Positions 1 through 8,721 of a DNA stretch of 42,653 nucleotides are shown piece after piece. Under the pieces are notes generated by a model. The model was not told where the DNA came from, did not search any database, and saw only the letters and a list, made by a program, of their open reading frames with translations. Position numbers and translations under genes: made by a program. Numbering within the stretch: position 1 is the first letter of the stretch; each line of letters starts with the position of its first letter. Source of the stretch: UBA7445 sp042096455 (GTDB lineage Bacteria > Verrucomicrobiota > Verrucomicrobiia > Opitutales > Coraliomargaritaceae); assembly GCA_042096455.1 (NCBI GenBank), contig JBELLU010000009.1, positions 1 to 42,653 of the forward strand. The letters are read 5' to 3'.

Positions 1-21
1 AATCCGTTTGAGGGGGCTGAA

Positions 22-612
22 TTAGCTGTCTGATTCTTTCTTGGGATCGGCTGCTTCCTCTTCAGGTGCTTCCTCGGCGGCGGGAGCTTCCTCTTCGGCA
101 GGTGCTTCTTCGGCAGTTGCTTCTTCGGCATCTGCGGGAGCTGCATCTACCGGGGTGGCTTCGGGTTCAGCTTTTGCTTTAGCTTTGGCTTTGGGAGCGG
201 CCTTGCGTTTGGGCTTTTCGTAGCCTTCATCGCTCGCGTCGATCAATTCAATGAGTGCCATTTCAGCGGCATCACCGATGCGTTGACCAATTTTATAGAT
301 CCGGGTGTAACCGCCGGCGCGATTGGCGAACTCGGAGGCACGCTCGTCGAAGAGTTGGGCGACTGCTTTTTTGTCACGGACCCGCGCGATGGCGAGGCGG
401 CGGAAGTGCAGCTTGCGAGCCGCATCGTTTGCCTGCTCGGCCTTTTTGGCAAGGGTGATGACCTTTTCAATGAAAGGGCGCAGCGCCTTTGCTTTGGCAA
501 GCGTGGTTTCAATTCGTCCGTGAGTGATAAGAGCAACCGAGAGGTTACCCATCATAGCGGCGCGGTGTGGGCCGGAGACCCCGAGGACATGTCGTCTTTT
601 ACTGTGGCGCAT
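22..612 (-). CDS. rplQ: 50S ribosomal protein L17
   Basis: Large-subunit protein near the peptide exit tunnel. The N-terminus begins MRHSKRRHVLG, the family hallmark, and the core follows to about residue 130. The remaining ~65 residues are a Lys/Ala stretch running into an Ala/Glu/Pro-rich acidic tail, making the protein 196 aa against roughly 120-130 for the usual family member. It is the last gene of the cluster, 33 bp after rpoA, the classical alpha-operon order. The tail is low complexity and probably disordered (inference). Confidence 0.97.
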   Translation of the reverse strand: MRHSKRRHVLGVSGPHRAAMMGNLSVALITHGRIETTLAKAKALRPFIEKVITLAKKAEQANDAARKLHFRRLAIARVRDKKAVAQLFDERASEFANRAGGYTRIYKIGQRIGDAAEMALIELIDASDEGYEKPKRKAAPKAKAKAKAEPEATPVDAAPADAEEATAEEAPAEEEAPAAEEAPEEEAADPKKESDS

Positions 613-645
613 TGGTGTAAAACGTTTCGGTGTGTGCTGGTTTTG

Positions 646-1650
646 CTAGAATTGTTCGGGAGCGTTGTCTAGGAGGCGCTCATCAATTTGCTTGCCGAGG
701 GAAAGCCCGAGTTGCTCAAGCTTGTCCTTGATTTCGTTGAGTGATTTCTTACCGAAGTTGCGGTATTTCAACATTTCCTGTTCGGACTTCATTGCGAGTT
801 CGCCGACGGTGGTGATGTTGGCGTTGTTGAGGCAATTGGCGGCGCGAACGGAGAGTTCGATCTCGTTGACGCTCATGTTGAGGAGCTTGCGGAGACGGTT
901 TTGTTCTTCGCTGACTTCGCTGGTATCGGTATCGAAGTTGATGTCCTCATCAGAGACTTCATCAAAGACGTCGAGGTGGTGCTTGAGTATGGCAGCGCTT
1001 TGCTTAAGGGCGTCATCCGGTGTGATGCGGCCGTCTGTGGTCACTTCGAGGATAAGCTTGTCGTAGTCCATGGACTGCCCCACCCGGGTGTTTTCGACGG
1101 AATATTTGACGAGTTTAACGGGGCCGAAGAGGGAATCGATTGCGATAACACCGATGGGCTGATCTTCTTTCTTATTCTCCTCGCCGGCGCAATAACCGCG
1201 TCCCACGCGCACTTCGAGTTCGGCATGGAAACGTTTTTTGCGATCAAGGGTGCAGATGAGTTGATCCGGGTTGATAACCTCGACACCGGAAACTTCCTGA
1301 ATATCTGCGGCGGTCACGGGGCCGTCGCGTGTGACGTCGATGGTCATGTTGATCGGGTCGCGGCTTTCGGAGACCAGGAGGACTTTCTTGAGGTTGAGTA
1401 CGATGTCGGTGACATCCTCGACCACGCCGTCGATGCTCTGGAATTCATGTTGCACGCCGTCAATGTTAACGGCTGAGATCGCGGCACCTTCGATGGAGCT
1501 GAGGAGCACGCGTCGGAGGGAATTACCGATAGTGTGTCCGTAACCGGCCTCAAAGGGCTCGGCTTGGAAGGTGGCGTAGGTGTCGGTTGCGGTGTCTTCG
1601 ACCTTAACGAGACGATTGGGTAGTTCGAATTTTCCTAAACGCTTTGGCAT
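646..1650 (-). CDS. rpoA: DNA-directed RNA polymerase subunit alpha
   Basis: Alpha subunit, 334 aa. It dimerises to seed RNA polymerase assembly and contacts promoter UP elements and activators. The N-terminal domain contains GYGHTIGNSLRRVLLSS, typical of the dimer interface. The C-terminal domain is present, with LSVRAANCLNNANITTVGEL and the following RNFGKKSLNEIKDKL helix-hairpin-helix elements. The length is normal. It lies between rpsD and rplQ as in the alpha operon. Confidence 0.98.
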   Translation of the reverse strand: MPKRLGKFELPNRLVKVEDTATDTYATFQAEPFEAGYGHTIGNSLRRVLLSSIEGAAISAVNIDGVQHEFQSIDGVVEDVTDIVLNLKKVLLVSESRDPINMTIDVTRDGPVTAADIQEVSGVEVINPDQLICTLDRKKRFHAELEVRVGRGYCAGEENKKEDQPIGVIAIDSLFGPVKLVKYSVENTRVGQSMDYDKLILEVTTDGRITPDDALKQSAAILKHHLDVFDEVSDEDINFDTDTSEVSEEQNRLRKLLNMSVNEIELSVRAANCLNNANITTVGELAMKSEQEMLKYRNFGKKSLNEIKDKLEQLGLSLGKQIDERLLDNAPEQF

Positions 1651-1722
1651 AATGTTCTTGGTTGATAAAATGAACGAGGAACTGAGTGAGACAGGCGGGT
1701 TGCGCGCCGTCTCAAAGGCAGA

Positions 1723-2331
1723 TTAACGGCTGTAGTATTCAACAATGAGCTGAACGTTGATGCCGGATTCGGTTTCTTCGCTGCTTGGAAGACGATTGAC
1801 GGTAGCCTTGAGGGCATCCGCGTTTAAAGTGAGCCACTCGGGAACGGTGCGGGCTTGGCTTTCGTCCATGGAGCGGGTCGCCAACTGGCGGGAAGAAGTG
1901 CGTTCACGGACTTCGATCTCGTCGCCTTCTTTAACGATAAAGCTGGCGATGTCGGTTTTTTTACCATTCACCACGATGTGACCGTGCCCGACGAACTGGC
2001 GGGCGGCGGAACGGGATTTTGCGAAGCCGAGGCGATAGATAACGCTATCGAGGCGGCACTCGAGCAATTGTAGAAAGATATCACCGGTGACCCCGCGTTG
2101 GTTCTTGGCCTTTTCGAAGGTCAAGCGAAATTGTTTTTCGGTCATGCCATACATGAAGCGTAGTTTTTGCTTCTCGTTAAGGCCGATGGCGTAGTCGCTG
2201 AGTTTGCGACGGAGACGCGGACCGTGCTGCCCGGGAGGGTGCGGTTTGCGCTCGAAAGCTTTGGTCGGGGCAAAGATAGCCTGACCGAAGCGGCGGTTGA
2301 TACGTGTAGTAGGTCCTGTGTAGCGGGCCAT
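1723..2331 (-). CDS. rpsD: 30S ribosomal protein S4
   Basis: Primary 16S rRNA binder and 30S assembly initiator; in many bacteria also the translational repressor of the alpha operon. The 202-aa protein begins MARYTGPTTR and has no N-terminal CxxC zinc cluster, so it is the zinc-free type. The S4 RNA-binding domain is visible as ECRLDSVIYRLGFAKSRSAA with the following QFVGHGHIVVNGK. It lies 59 bp after rpsK and 72 bp before rpoA. Confidence 0.98.
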   Translation of the reverse strand: MARYTGPTTRINRRFGQAIFAPTKAFERKPHPPGQHGPRLRRKLSDYAIGLNEKQKLRFMYGMTEKQFRLTFEKAKNQRGVTGDIFLQLLECRLDSVIYRLGFAKSRSAARQFVGHGHIVVNGKKTDIASFIVKEGDEIEVRERTSSRQLATRSMDESQARTVPEWLTLNADALKATVNRLPSSEETESGINVQLIVEYYSR

Positions 2332-2390
2332 GATATGTTATGTGTTTTTCTGCGAACTATTAAATGTTGTGTCGGGGTGGCAGAATCACC

Positions 2391-2966
2391 TTAGACACGA
2401 CGACGTTTGGGGGCACGGCATCCGTTGTGAGGAACGGGGGTCACGTCGATGATCTCGGTGACAATCATGCCCATAGATTGAAGCGCACGTACGGCGGAGT
2501 CGCGACCCATACCGGGGCCGTTGAGTTTGACCACCACTTCCTTCATGCCGTGCGACATGGCGACGCGACCGGCATCCTGGGTGACGACCTGTGCGGCGTA
2601 GGCGGTGGATTTGCGGGAACCGCGGAAGTTGCATTTACCGGCACTGGACCAGGAGATGACGTTGCCACGCGGGTCGGCGAAGGTCACTTTGGTGTTATTG
2701 AAAGTTGCGAGCACGTTCACAACGCCAACGGTGATGTTTTTGCTGCCTTTGGCGCGGCGGATTTTAACGCCTTCGAGGTCGCTCTTGAGAAGATCCTCGG
2801 CGGTTTCCTCCTTTTTGACAGGGGCTTCCTCTTCAGCGGCCTCGGCAACGGGCGCTTCTTTAGCGGGTGCCTCTTCTTTAGCGGGTGCTTCGGCGGTAGC
2901 GGCCTCGGCGGCAGGTGCGGCAGCCTTTACCTCTTCTTCGTTGGTTTGTTCGTTCTCTTCGCTCAT
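2391..2966 (-). CDS. rpsK: 30S ribosomal protein S11 with acidic N-terminal extension
   Basis: S11 lines the 30S platform near the mRNA exit. The canonical core starts around residue 66 (GVKIRRAKGSKNITVG) and ends in the standard NGCRAPKRRRV tail. The first ~65 residues are an extra Ala/Glu/Pro/Lys-rich segment not found in the usual ~125-130 aa protein. The first in-frame ATG is at 2966, 30 bp after rpsM. No internal Met lies between it and the core, so the extension appears to be translated unless a non-ATG start is used. Confidence 0.96.
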   Translation of the reverse strand: MSEENEQTNEEEVKAAAPAAEAATAEAPAKEEAPAKEAPVAEAAEEEAPVKKEETAEDLLKSDLEGVKIRRAKGSKNITVGVVNVLATFNNTKVTFADPRGNVISWSSAGKCNFRGSRKSTAYAAQVVTQDAGRVAMSHGMKEVVVKLNGPGMGRDSAVRALQSMGMIVTEIIDVTPVPHNGCRAPKRRRV

Positions 2967-2996
2967 TTTAAAAAAGGGTGTGTATCGGTCAGGCGC

Positions 2997-3359
2997 TTAT
3001 TTGCGGATTGGTTTAACGGCGCCCTTGCGGGTGCGGGCGTTGGTTTTGGTGCGCTGTCCACGAACGGGAAGTCCGCGCATGTGGCGCATTCCACGCCAAC
3101 TACGGATGGCGGAAAGTCGTTTGAGGTTGGCGGTTACTTCGCGGCGCAGGTCGCCCTCGACGATGTAATTCTTCTCGGCAACGATATTGGCGAGTTGGTT
3201 GAGCTCTTCCTCATTGAGGTCTCCGGCACGACGGTCGGGATCAAAACCGGCTTCATCAACAATGGTTTTGGCGCGTGTGGGCCCGAGGCCATAGATATAA
3301 CGAAGCGCGAAAACGAGCTTCTTGTTGGCTGGAATGTCGACTCCAAGTATACGAGGCAT
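2997..3359 (-). CDS. rpsM: 30S ribosomal protein S13
   Basis: 30S head protein that contacts the 50S subunit (bridge B1) and P-site tRNA. The 120-aa sequence begins MPRILGVDIPANKK and carries the YIYGLG helix-two-turn-helix region and the basic C-terminal GLPVRGQRTKTNARTRKG. It follows map by 75 bp, too little room for the infA and rpmJ genes that often sit here. Confidence 0.98.
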   Translation of the reverse strand: MPRILGVDIPANKKLVFALRYIYGLGPTRAKTIVDEAGFDPDRRAGDLNEEELNQLANIVAEKNYIVEGDLRREVTANLKRLSAIRSWRGMRHMRGLPVRGQRTKTNARTRKGAVKPIRK

Positions 3360-3434
3360 GGTACTAATGTGTTAAATGAGCGCTATTGAGCGAGAAAAGT
3401 GCGTAAAAATAGCAGTTAATTTGATTTTGGAAAG

Positions 3435-4202
3435 TTAATTTTTCAGTAAGGTTAAAATTTCAGGATCCGATTCGGTGACGAGGACGGTATGCTCGAAATG
3501 TGCGGAGGGTGAGCGATCACGGGTAACGGCGGTCCAGCCATCGTCCAGCATCTCAATTTCGGGGCGCCCAAGGTTGATCATGGGCTCAATGGCGAGGGCC
3601 ATTCCGGGCTTGAGGAGGGCGCCGCGACCGCGGGGGCCGAAGTTCGGGATTTGCGGCGGTTCGTGCATTCCGGAACCGACTCCGTGGCCTACAAAATCGC
3701 GAACAATCCCGTATTTGTGGGGCTTGATGAAACGTTCGACGGCATTGGAGATGTCTCCGACGCGGTTTCCGGCACGCGCATAATTGATGGCGTGATCGAG
3801 CGATTGGCGGGTGGTGTCGAGGAGCGCCTGGTTGGCTTTGCTAACGGGAGCGACGCCGACGGTGGTGGCGTTGTCGCCAATCATACCCCGGTAGCGCACC
3901 ACGACATCGAGGGAGACCAGATCGCCCGGGGCGATGACGCGCTGCAGGCGACCGATACCATGCACGATTTCCTCGTTGACTGAAATGCAGGTGTAGGCGG
4001 GGAAAACGTTGCTTTGATGGCGGTAGTTGAAGCAGGCGCTTTCGGCACCGTGCTCCGCGATGAGTTTACGGCCGAGTTGGTCGAGGTCATAGGTATTTAC
4101 GCCGACCTCAACGGCATCGACCATCCGGGCAAGCACCGAAGCGGCGACTTGACAGGCTTCGCGGATGGCTTGGATAGCTTCAACTGTGCGAACGGGTTTC
4201 AC
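3435..4202 (-). CDS. map: methionine aminopeptidase, type I
   Basis: Removes the initiator methionine from nascent proteins using a dimetal site. Of 255 aa, the metal ligands are recognisable: the two Asp in SLDVVVRYRGMIGDNATT, the His in GHGVGSGMHEPP, the Glu in MALAIEPMIN and the Glu in SAHFEHTVLV. A further His region, GIGRLQRVIAPGD, matches type I enzymes. There is no N-terminal zinc-finger extension. It sits between secY and rpsM; adk, usually between secY and map, is absent. Confidence 0.97.
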   Translation of the reverse strand: MKPVRTVEAIQAIREACQVAASVLARMVDAVEVGVNTYDLDQLGRKLIAEHGAESACFNYRHQSNVFPAYTCISVNEEIVHGIGRLQRVIAPGDLVSLDVVVRYRGMIGDNATTVGVAPVSKANQALLDTTRQSLDHAINYARAGNRVGDISNAVERFIKPHKYGIVRDFVGHGVGSGMHEPPQIPNFGPRGRGALLKPGMALAIEPMINLGRPEIEMLDDGWTAVTRDRSPSAHFEHTVLVTESDPEILTLLKN

Positions 4203-4273
4203 CGTTTTTCAAGCGAATGAATCGAATTCAAAGAACAAGGGAAATTGGATACGGGTCAAAAACCCGGTGGGTA

Positions 4274-5782
4274 TTAACCGAGGTTGATAAACCAGGAGAT
4301 GATACCGAGAATGAAAAGCGTGAGCGCCAGGATGAGAAGCGGACGCCATGCGGTCCAGAAATCCTGAAGACCGGTGGAATCGACGATTTGGCGACTGCGG
4401 GTCGCGGAGCGTCCGCGGATTTTTCCTTTTTTGAGGAAACCATCGTAGTGGCGTTGCAGGAGAAAGGTCTCGATCTGACGCATGGTATCGAGCAAGACCC
4501 CGACCGTAATCAACATCCCGGTACCGCCAAAGAAGATCGCGACGTTGTTGGGGATTTTGTAGCCCACCAGGAGGATATCGGGGAAGAGTGCGATGAGGGT
4601 CAGGGCGAGCGCGCCGGCAAGGGTCAGGCGCGTCATGATGAAGTCGAGGAATTTGGCGGTGGGTTCACCGGGGCGCACCCCGGGCACGTAGCCACCGTTT
4701 TTCTTGAGGTCGTCCGCGATCTGTACGGGTTTGAACATCAGGGAGACCCAGAAATAACTGAAAACAAAGATCAGGAGACCAAAGACGAAATAATAGGCGA
4801 ATTGACCGCGCCCGAGGGTGTCGGCAAATTCATTAAAGAAATTCATCCCGGTATTCTTCCCGAGGAAGTAGAGGATCTGAGTCGGGAACATCAGAATAGC
4901 GCTGGCAAAAATGACGGGCATAACGCCGGCATAATTGACCTTGAGCGGCAGGAAGGAGCTTTGTCCGCCATATACCTTGCGCCCGACGACGCGCTTGGCG
5001 TATTGCACGGGGATTTTGCGCTGGGCTTGGGTGATGGCGACGAGTCCGGCAGTCACGACAAAGAGCAGTGCCAGCATGAGGACGCCCTGCGGGAGACCGA
5101 GTTGGGATTCGGATCCAACGGGGGCGGTAAAGAGTTGGTAGGCGGCGATGACCGCACCGGGGAGACCGGAAATGATACTGACGGTGATCAGGAGGGAGAT
5201 GCCGTTACCGATTCCCTTTTGGGTGATTTGCTCACCGAGCCAAACCATGATCATGGAGCCGGCGGTCAGGAAAATCGTACCGGTAATGAGGAACTGGGTT
5301 TTGCCCATGAGGACGACCTCGCCGTAGGCGGCGGGGTTGAAGCCCGGAATGATGCTACCCGGATTGGTGCTGAGCGCCACGAGCAACATGAGACCCTGCA
5401 CCAGGCAAATCGCGATGGTGAGGTAACGGGTATATTGATTGATCTTCTGGCGACCGACATCGCCTTCCTGCTGGAGGCGGGCGAGACCGGGGAAGACCGC
5501 ACCCATCAACTGCATAATAATGGAGGCGCTGATGTAGGGCATGATGCCGAGGGCAAACAAGGCACCGTTGAGCAAGGCGCCACCGGTAAACATGTTGTAG
5601 AGCCCCAGCAATCCGCCGCCTGCTCCCGCTTCATTGCTCAAGTATTCCTGAATCGGCCCCGGGTTCATACCGGGAAGCGGGATGTTTGCACCTACCCGGG
5701 CAATGAAAAGCAATGCCAAGGTAAAGAAGATCTTTTGGCGCAGTTCCGGAATCTTGAGAGAATTGGTGAATGCGGAGAGCAT
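4274..5782 (-). CDS. secY: preprotein translocase subunit SecY
   Basis: Channel subunit of the SecYEG translocon in the inner membrane. It is 502 aa with about ten hydrophobic segments. Family motifs include the plug/TM2 region NMFTGGALLNGALFALGIMP, the cytoplasmic loop QQEGDVGRQKINQYTRY and GIGNGISLLI. The longer-than-E. coli length is mostly loop and C-terminal material (LLQRHYDGFLKKGKIRGRS region). It starts 44 bp after rplO if the N gap upstream is collapsed. Confidence 0.98.
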   Translation of the reverse strand: MLSAFTNSLKIPELRQKIFFTLALLFIARVGANIPLPGMNPGPIQEYLSNEAGAGGGLLGLYNMFTGGALLNGALFALGIMPYISASIIMQLMGAVFPGLARLQQEGDVGRQKINQYTRYLTIAICLVQGLMLLVALSTNPGSIIPGFNPAAYGEVVLMGKTQFLITGTIFLTAGSMIMVWLGEQITQKGIGNGISLLITVSIISGLPGAVIAAYQLFTAPVGSESQLGLPQGVLMLALLFVVTAGLVAITQAQRKIPVQYAKRVVGRKVYGGQSSFLPLKVNYAGVMPVIFASAILMFPTQILYFLGKNTGMNFFNEFADTLGRGQFAYYFVFGLLIFVFSYFWVSLMFKPVQIADDLKKNGGYVPGVRPGEPTAKFLDFIMTRLTLAGALALTLIALFPDILLVGYKIPNNVAIFFGGTGMLITVGVLLDTMRQIETFLLQRHYDGFLKKGKIRGRSATRSRQIVDSTGLQDFWTAWRPLLILALTLFILGIISWFINLG

Positions 5783-5810
5783 GAAATATTTGAAAGGCTT
5801 GGGCCCGCGT

Positions 5811-5940
5811 GGAGCGGGCAGTTCANNNNNNNNNNNNNNNNNNNNNNNNNNNNNNNNNNNNNNNNNNNNNNNNNNNNNNNNNNNNNNNNNNNNNNNNNNN
5901 NNNNNNNNNNNNNNNNNNNNNNNNNGGAGCGGGCAGTTCA
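5811..5940. repeat. identical 15-bp contig ends flanking the N gap
   Basis: The 15-mer GGAGCGGGCAGTTCA occurs at 5811-5825 and again at 5926-5940, directly abutting the Ns on both sides. The left copy also forms part of a GC hairpin (GCCCGC 5803-5808 with GCGGGC 5814-5819, loop of 5), which may be why the assembler stopped. Confidence 0.9.
5826..5925. other. assembly gap (100 N)
   Basis: Exactly 100 N, the customary placeholder for an unknown-size scaffold join. It falls in the rplO-secY spacer and interrupts no gene. Both flanks end in the same 15-mer, which suggests the two contigs overlap and nothing is missing. Confidence 0.99.
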
Positions 5941-5941
5941 G

Positions 5942-6460
5942 TTAGGCGTCTTCAGAAGCGTCTTTAGTCTCGGCGTCAGCATCGGCCTCGGCTGCGGGAG
6001 CAGGCTCGGCTTCGACCGGTGTGCTGAGGATGAGCTTACCGCCTGCGGCTTCGATCTTTTTGACGGCGGAACCGGAGGCGCGGTCAACGTGAACGGTGAG
6101 CGCTTTGGAAATTTCGCCATCGCCGAGCAATTTGATTGCGTCGTCGTTATCGCGGATGAGTCCCGCTTTAAGCAAGGTTTCGCGGTTGACGGTGTCGCCC
6201 TCAATTTTCTCGAGCTCCGCGACGTTGACGGTCTGGAAGTGCTTGCGGAAATTGAAGTTGTTGAAACCACGGCGCGGAAGCTTGCGGTAGAGGGGCATTT
6301 GACCGCCCTCGAAACCGATGCGAATACCGCCGCCGGAACGAGCTTTTTGTCCCTTGTGGCCTTTGCCGGAGGTTTTACCGTGGCCACTGCCCTCCCCGCG
6401 CCCGAGGCGTTTGGTGGGATGGGTCGCGCCCTTGATCGTTGGAATTTTATCGAGATTCAT
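5942..6460 (-). CDS. rplO: 50S ribosomal protein L15 with acidic C-terminal tail
   Basis: Late-assembling 50S protein. The N-terminal glycine-rich region GRGEGSGHGKTSGKGHKGQK and the GFEGGQMPLYRKLPRRGF motif are diagnostic. The last ~24 residues form an Ala/Glu/Asp-rich tail beyond the usual ~145-150 aa, giving 172 aa. It lies 14 bp after rpsE. rpmD (L30), normally between them, is absent. Confidence 0.97.
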   Translation of the reverse strand: MNLDKIPTIKGATHPTKRLGRGEGSGHGKTSGKGHKGQKARSGGGIRIGFEGGQMPLYRKLPRRGFNNFNFRKHFQTVNVAELEKIEGDTVNRETLLKAGLIRDNDDAIKLLGDGEISKALTVHVDRASGSAVKKIEAAGGKLILSTPVEAEPAPAAEADADAETKDASEDA

Positions 6461-6474
6461 GATGCGTCTATGGC

Positions 6475-7002
6475 TTAGGCTTCAGCGGCCTCAGGCTTGG
6501 CGAAGCGGAGGGAATTAATGTCCTCTTTTGAGCGGAGTTGCAGGAGGGCATCCATGGTGGCATTGACCATGGCAAGGTGATTGTTGGAGCCGAGGGACTT
6601 TGAAAGGACGTTGTTGATACCAACGGCCTCCAAGACGGCGCGGACCCCACCGCCGGCGATAACGCCGGTACCGTCGGTCGCGGGGCGAAGGAGCACCTCA
6701 CCTCCATCGGAAATACCGCGCACGGGGTGCGGGATGGTTTCGCCACGGAGGTTGATTTTAACGAGGTTTTTCTTGGCTTGCTCGGTGCCTTTGCGGATGC
6801 ACTCAGGTACTTCCTTGGCTTTACCGTAGCCCACGCCAACTTCGCCCTTCTGGTTCCCCACCACAACAAGGGCGGAGAAACTGAAACGGCGCCCGCCCTT
6901 CACGACTTTGGCGCAACGGTTGATGTGCACCACCTTCTCGGTGAATTCGGGTGCTTCCTCGGTTTGATTCTGGGAAGAAAATGATCGGTTCGATTGACTC
7001 AT
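6475..7002 (-). CDS. rpsE: 30S ribosomal protein S5
   Basis: 30S protein involved in translational accuracy and mRNA unwinding at the entry channel. The start at 7002 (MSQSNRSFSSQ) gives 175 aa and leaves a 10-bp gap to rplR. An in-frame ATG at 7248 would overlap rplR by ~230 bp and adds non-homologous sequence, so it was rejected. The double-stranded RNA-binding fold is seen as VVKGGRRFSFSALVVVGN followed by GKVGVGYGKAKEVP-type sequence. Confidence 0.97.
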   Translation of the reverse strand: MSQSNRSFSSQNQTEEAPEFTEKVVHINRCAKVVKGGRRFSFSALVVVGNQKGEVGVGYGKAKEVPECIRKGTEQAKKNLVKINLRGETIPHPVRGISDGGEVLLRPATDGTGVIAGGGVRAVLEAVGINNVLSKSLGSNNHLAMVNATMDALLQLRSKEDINSLRFAKPEAAEA

Positions 7003-7012
7003 AGCAATGGCG

Positions 7013-7366
7013 TTAGAATTGGAGGCCGCCTTCGCGGGCTGCTTCGGCAAAGGATTTGACACAACCATGATAGCGGCGTCCGGAACGGTCGAAGACCACC
7101 GACTCGATGCCGGCGGCATTGGCTTTTTCAGCGATTTGCTTCCCGAGCGCGGTTGCGCCCTCGGCATTCGCTTTGAGGCCACCTTCCTTGGCAACGGAGG
7201 AGACGTAAGCCATGGTGTGGCCCTTGTCGTCGTCGATGCACTGGGCATAGATGTGTTTGTTGGAGAAGTGAACGGCGAGGCGCGGGCGCTCGGCGGTGCC
7301 GGTAATTTTCTTGCGGATGCGCCAGCGACGACGCTGCAGAAGGCTTTTTTTCTTTTCGAGTTTCAT
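7013..7366 (-). CDS. rplR: 50S ribosomal protein L18
   Basis: 5S rRNA-binding protein of the central protuberance, 117 aa. The RRRWRIRKKITGTAERPRL start and the C-terminal FDRSGRRYHGCVKSFAEAAREGGLQF region are typical. An AGGAGA sequence lies about 12 bases upstream of its ATG, one of the few Shine-Dalgarno-like sites in the cluster. Confidence 0.97.
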   Translation of the reverse strand: MKLEKKKSLLQRRRWRIRKKITGTAERPRLAVHFSNKHIYAQCIDDDKGHTMAYVSSVAKEGGLKANAEGATALGKQIAEKANAAGIESVVFDRSGRRYHGCVKSFAEAAREGGLQF

Positions 7367-7392
7367 GAATGGGAGTCTCCTGAATTAAATGC

Positions 7393-7929
7393 TTAAGCGG
7401 ACTTCTTGCCTTCCTTGCGGCGGACAAACTTTCCAACAATGTGGACGCCCTTACCCTTGTAGGGCTCGGCGGGATAGAAGGCGTAGATGGAGGCGGTGAT
7501 TTCACCGACCATTTGCTTATCGGCACCTTCGATGGTCAGCTTGGTGTTTTCCTTGATGGTAACGGTGATGCCCTCCGGGATTTCAATTTCGCAGGGGTGC
7601 GATTTACCGAGAGCCAGGTCGAGGACCTTGCCTTTCATAGCGGCACGAAAACCGACTCCTTTGATTTCAATTTGCTTTTGAAAGCCTTCGACCACGCCTG
7701 TGACCATGTTGTTGATGATGGAACGCGCGGTTCCATACATGGCGTTGGCATGACGACTCTCGTCGACGGGGCTGAGGCGAACCTCGTTGTCGACGATTTC
7801 AATTTTAACGGCGCTGTCGAAGGTTTGCTCAAGTTTACCCTTGGGGCCTTCGGCGCGAACGGTTTGGCCATCGACGGAGACTTTAGCCTTGTCGAGGATG
7901 GGGACGGGAAGTTTTCCAATTCTGCTCAT
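7393..7929 (-). CDS. rplF: 50S ribosomal protein L6
   Basis: 50S stalk-base protein near the sarcin-ricin loop, 178 aa, composed of two similar beta-alpha domains. It starts MSRIGKLPVPI. The signature region EPYKGKGVHIVGKFVRRKEGKK is at the C-terminus. An AAAGG sequence upstream of the ATG may be a weak ribosome binding site. It sits 17 bp after rpsH. Confidence 0.98.
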   Translation of the reverse strand: MSRIGKLPVPILDKAKVSVDGQTVRAEGPKGKLEQTFDSAVKIEIVDNEVRLSPVDESRHANAMYGTARSIINNMVTGVVEGFQKQIEIKGVGFRAAMKGKVLDLALGKSHPCEIEIPEGITVTIKENTKLTIEGADKQMVGEITASIYAFYPAEPYKGKGVHIVGKFVRRKEGKKSA

Positions 7930-7946
7930 AGTGGCTGCCTTTCAAG

Positions 7947-8371
<425 letters not shown>

Positions 8372-8397
8372 TGAGTGTTTGTGATTAAGAAAAATGC

Positions 8398-8703
8398 TTA
8401 CCAAGAGGATTTGGTAACGCCGGGAATTTTGCCCTGAGAGGCGAGTTCGCGGAAAGTGATACGGGAAAGACCGAACTTGCGAATGAAGGCGCGTGGGCGT
8501 CCGGTAACGGAGCAACGATTGCGCGCGCGAATGGGTGAGCTGTTTTTGGGGAGCTTGCAGAGTTTCGCCTGCGCTTTGTAGAACTCCTCGTCGGTGGTCT
8601 CGGGGTTGGCGAGGATTGCCTTGAGCTCTTTGCGCTTGGCAGCGTATTTGGCGATGAGGCGCTCGCGCTTCTTGTTGCGGTGGATTGCGGATATTTTAGC
8701 CAT
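8398..8703 (-). CDS. rpsN: 30S ribosomal protein S14, long zinc-independent form
   Basis: 30S head protein, 101 aa. It is the long form without the paired CxxC motifs that bind zinc in the ~61-aa form. The C-terminal RCSVTGRPRAFIRKFGLSR is diagnostic. It lies between rplE and rpsH as in the classical spc order. Confidence 0.97.
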   Translation of the reverse strand: MAKISAIHRNKKRERLIAKYAAKRKELKAILANPETTDEEFYKAQAKLCKLPKNSSPIRARNRCSVTGRPRAFIRKFGLSRITFRELASQGKIPGVTKSSW

Positions 8704-8721
8704 GATTTTTGGTAAATTGGA

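Noticed and set aside
4217..6478. 753-codon plus-strand open frame
   Set aside because: It is antisense to secY and rplO, runs through the 100-N gap and is rich in Gly/Asp/Glu as expected from reverse reading of biased codons; no domain recognised.
7003..7248. N-terminal extension of rpsE
   Set aside because: It overlaps rplR almost fully; S5 homology begins just after the ATG at 7002.
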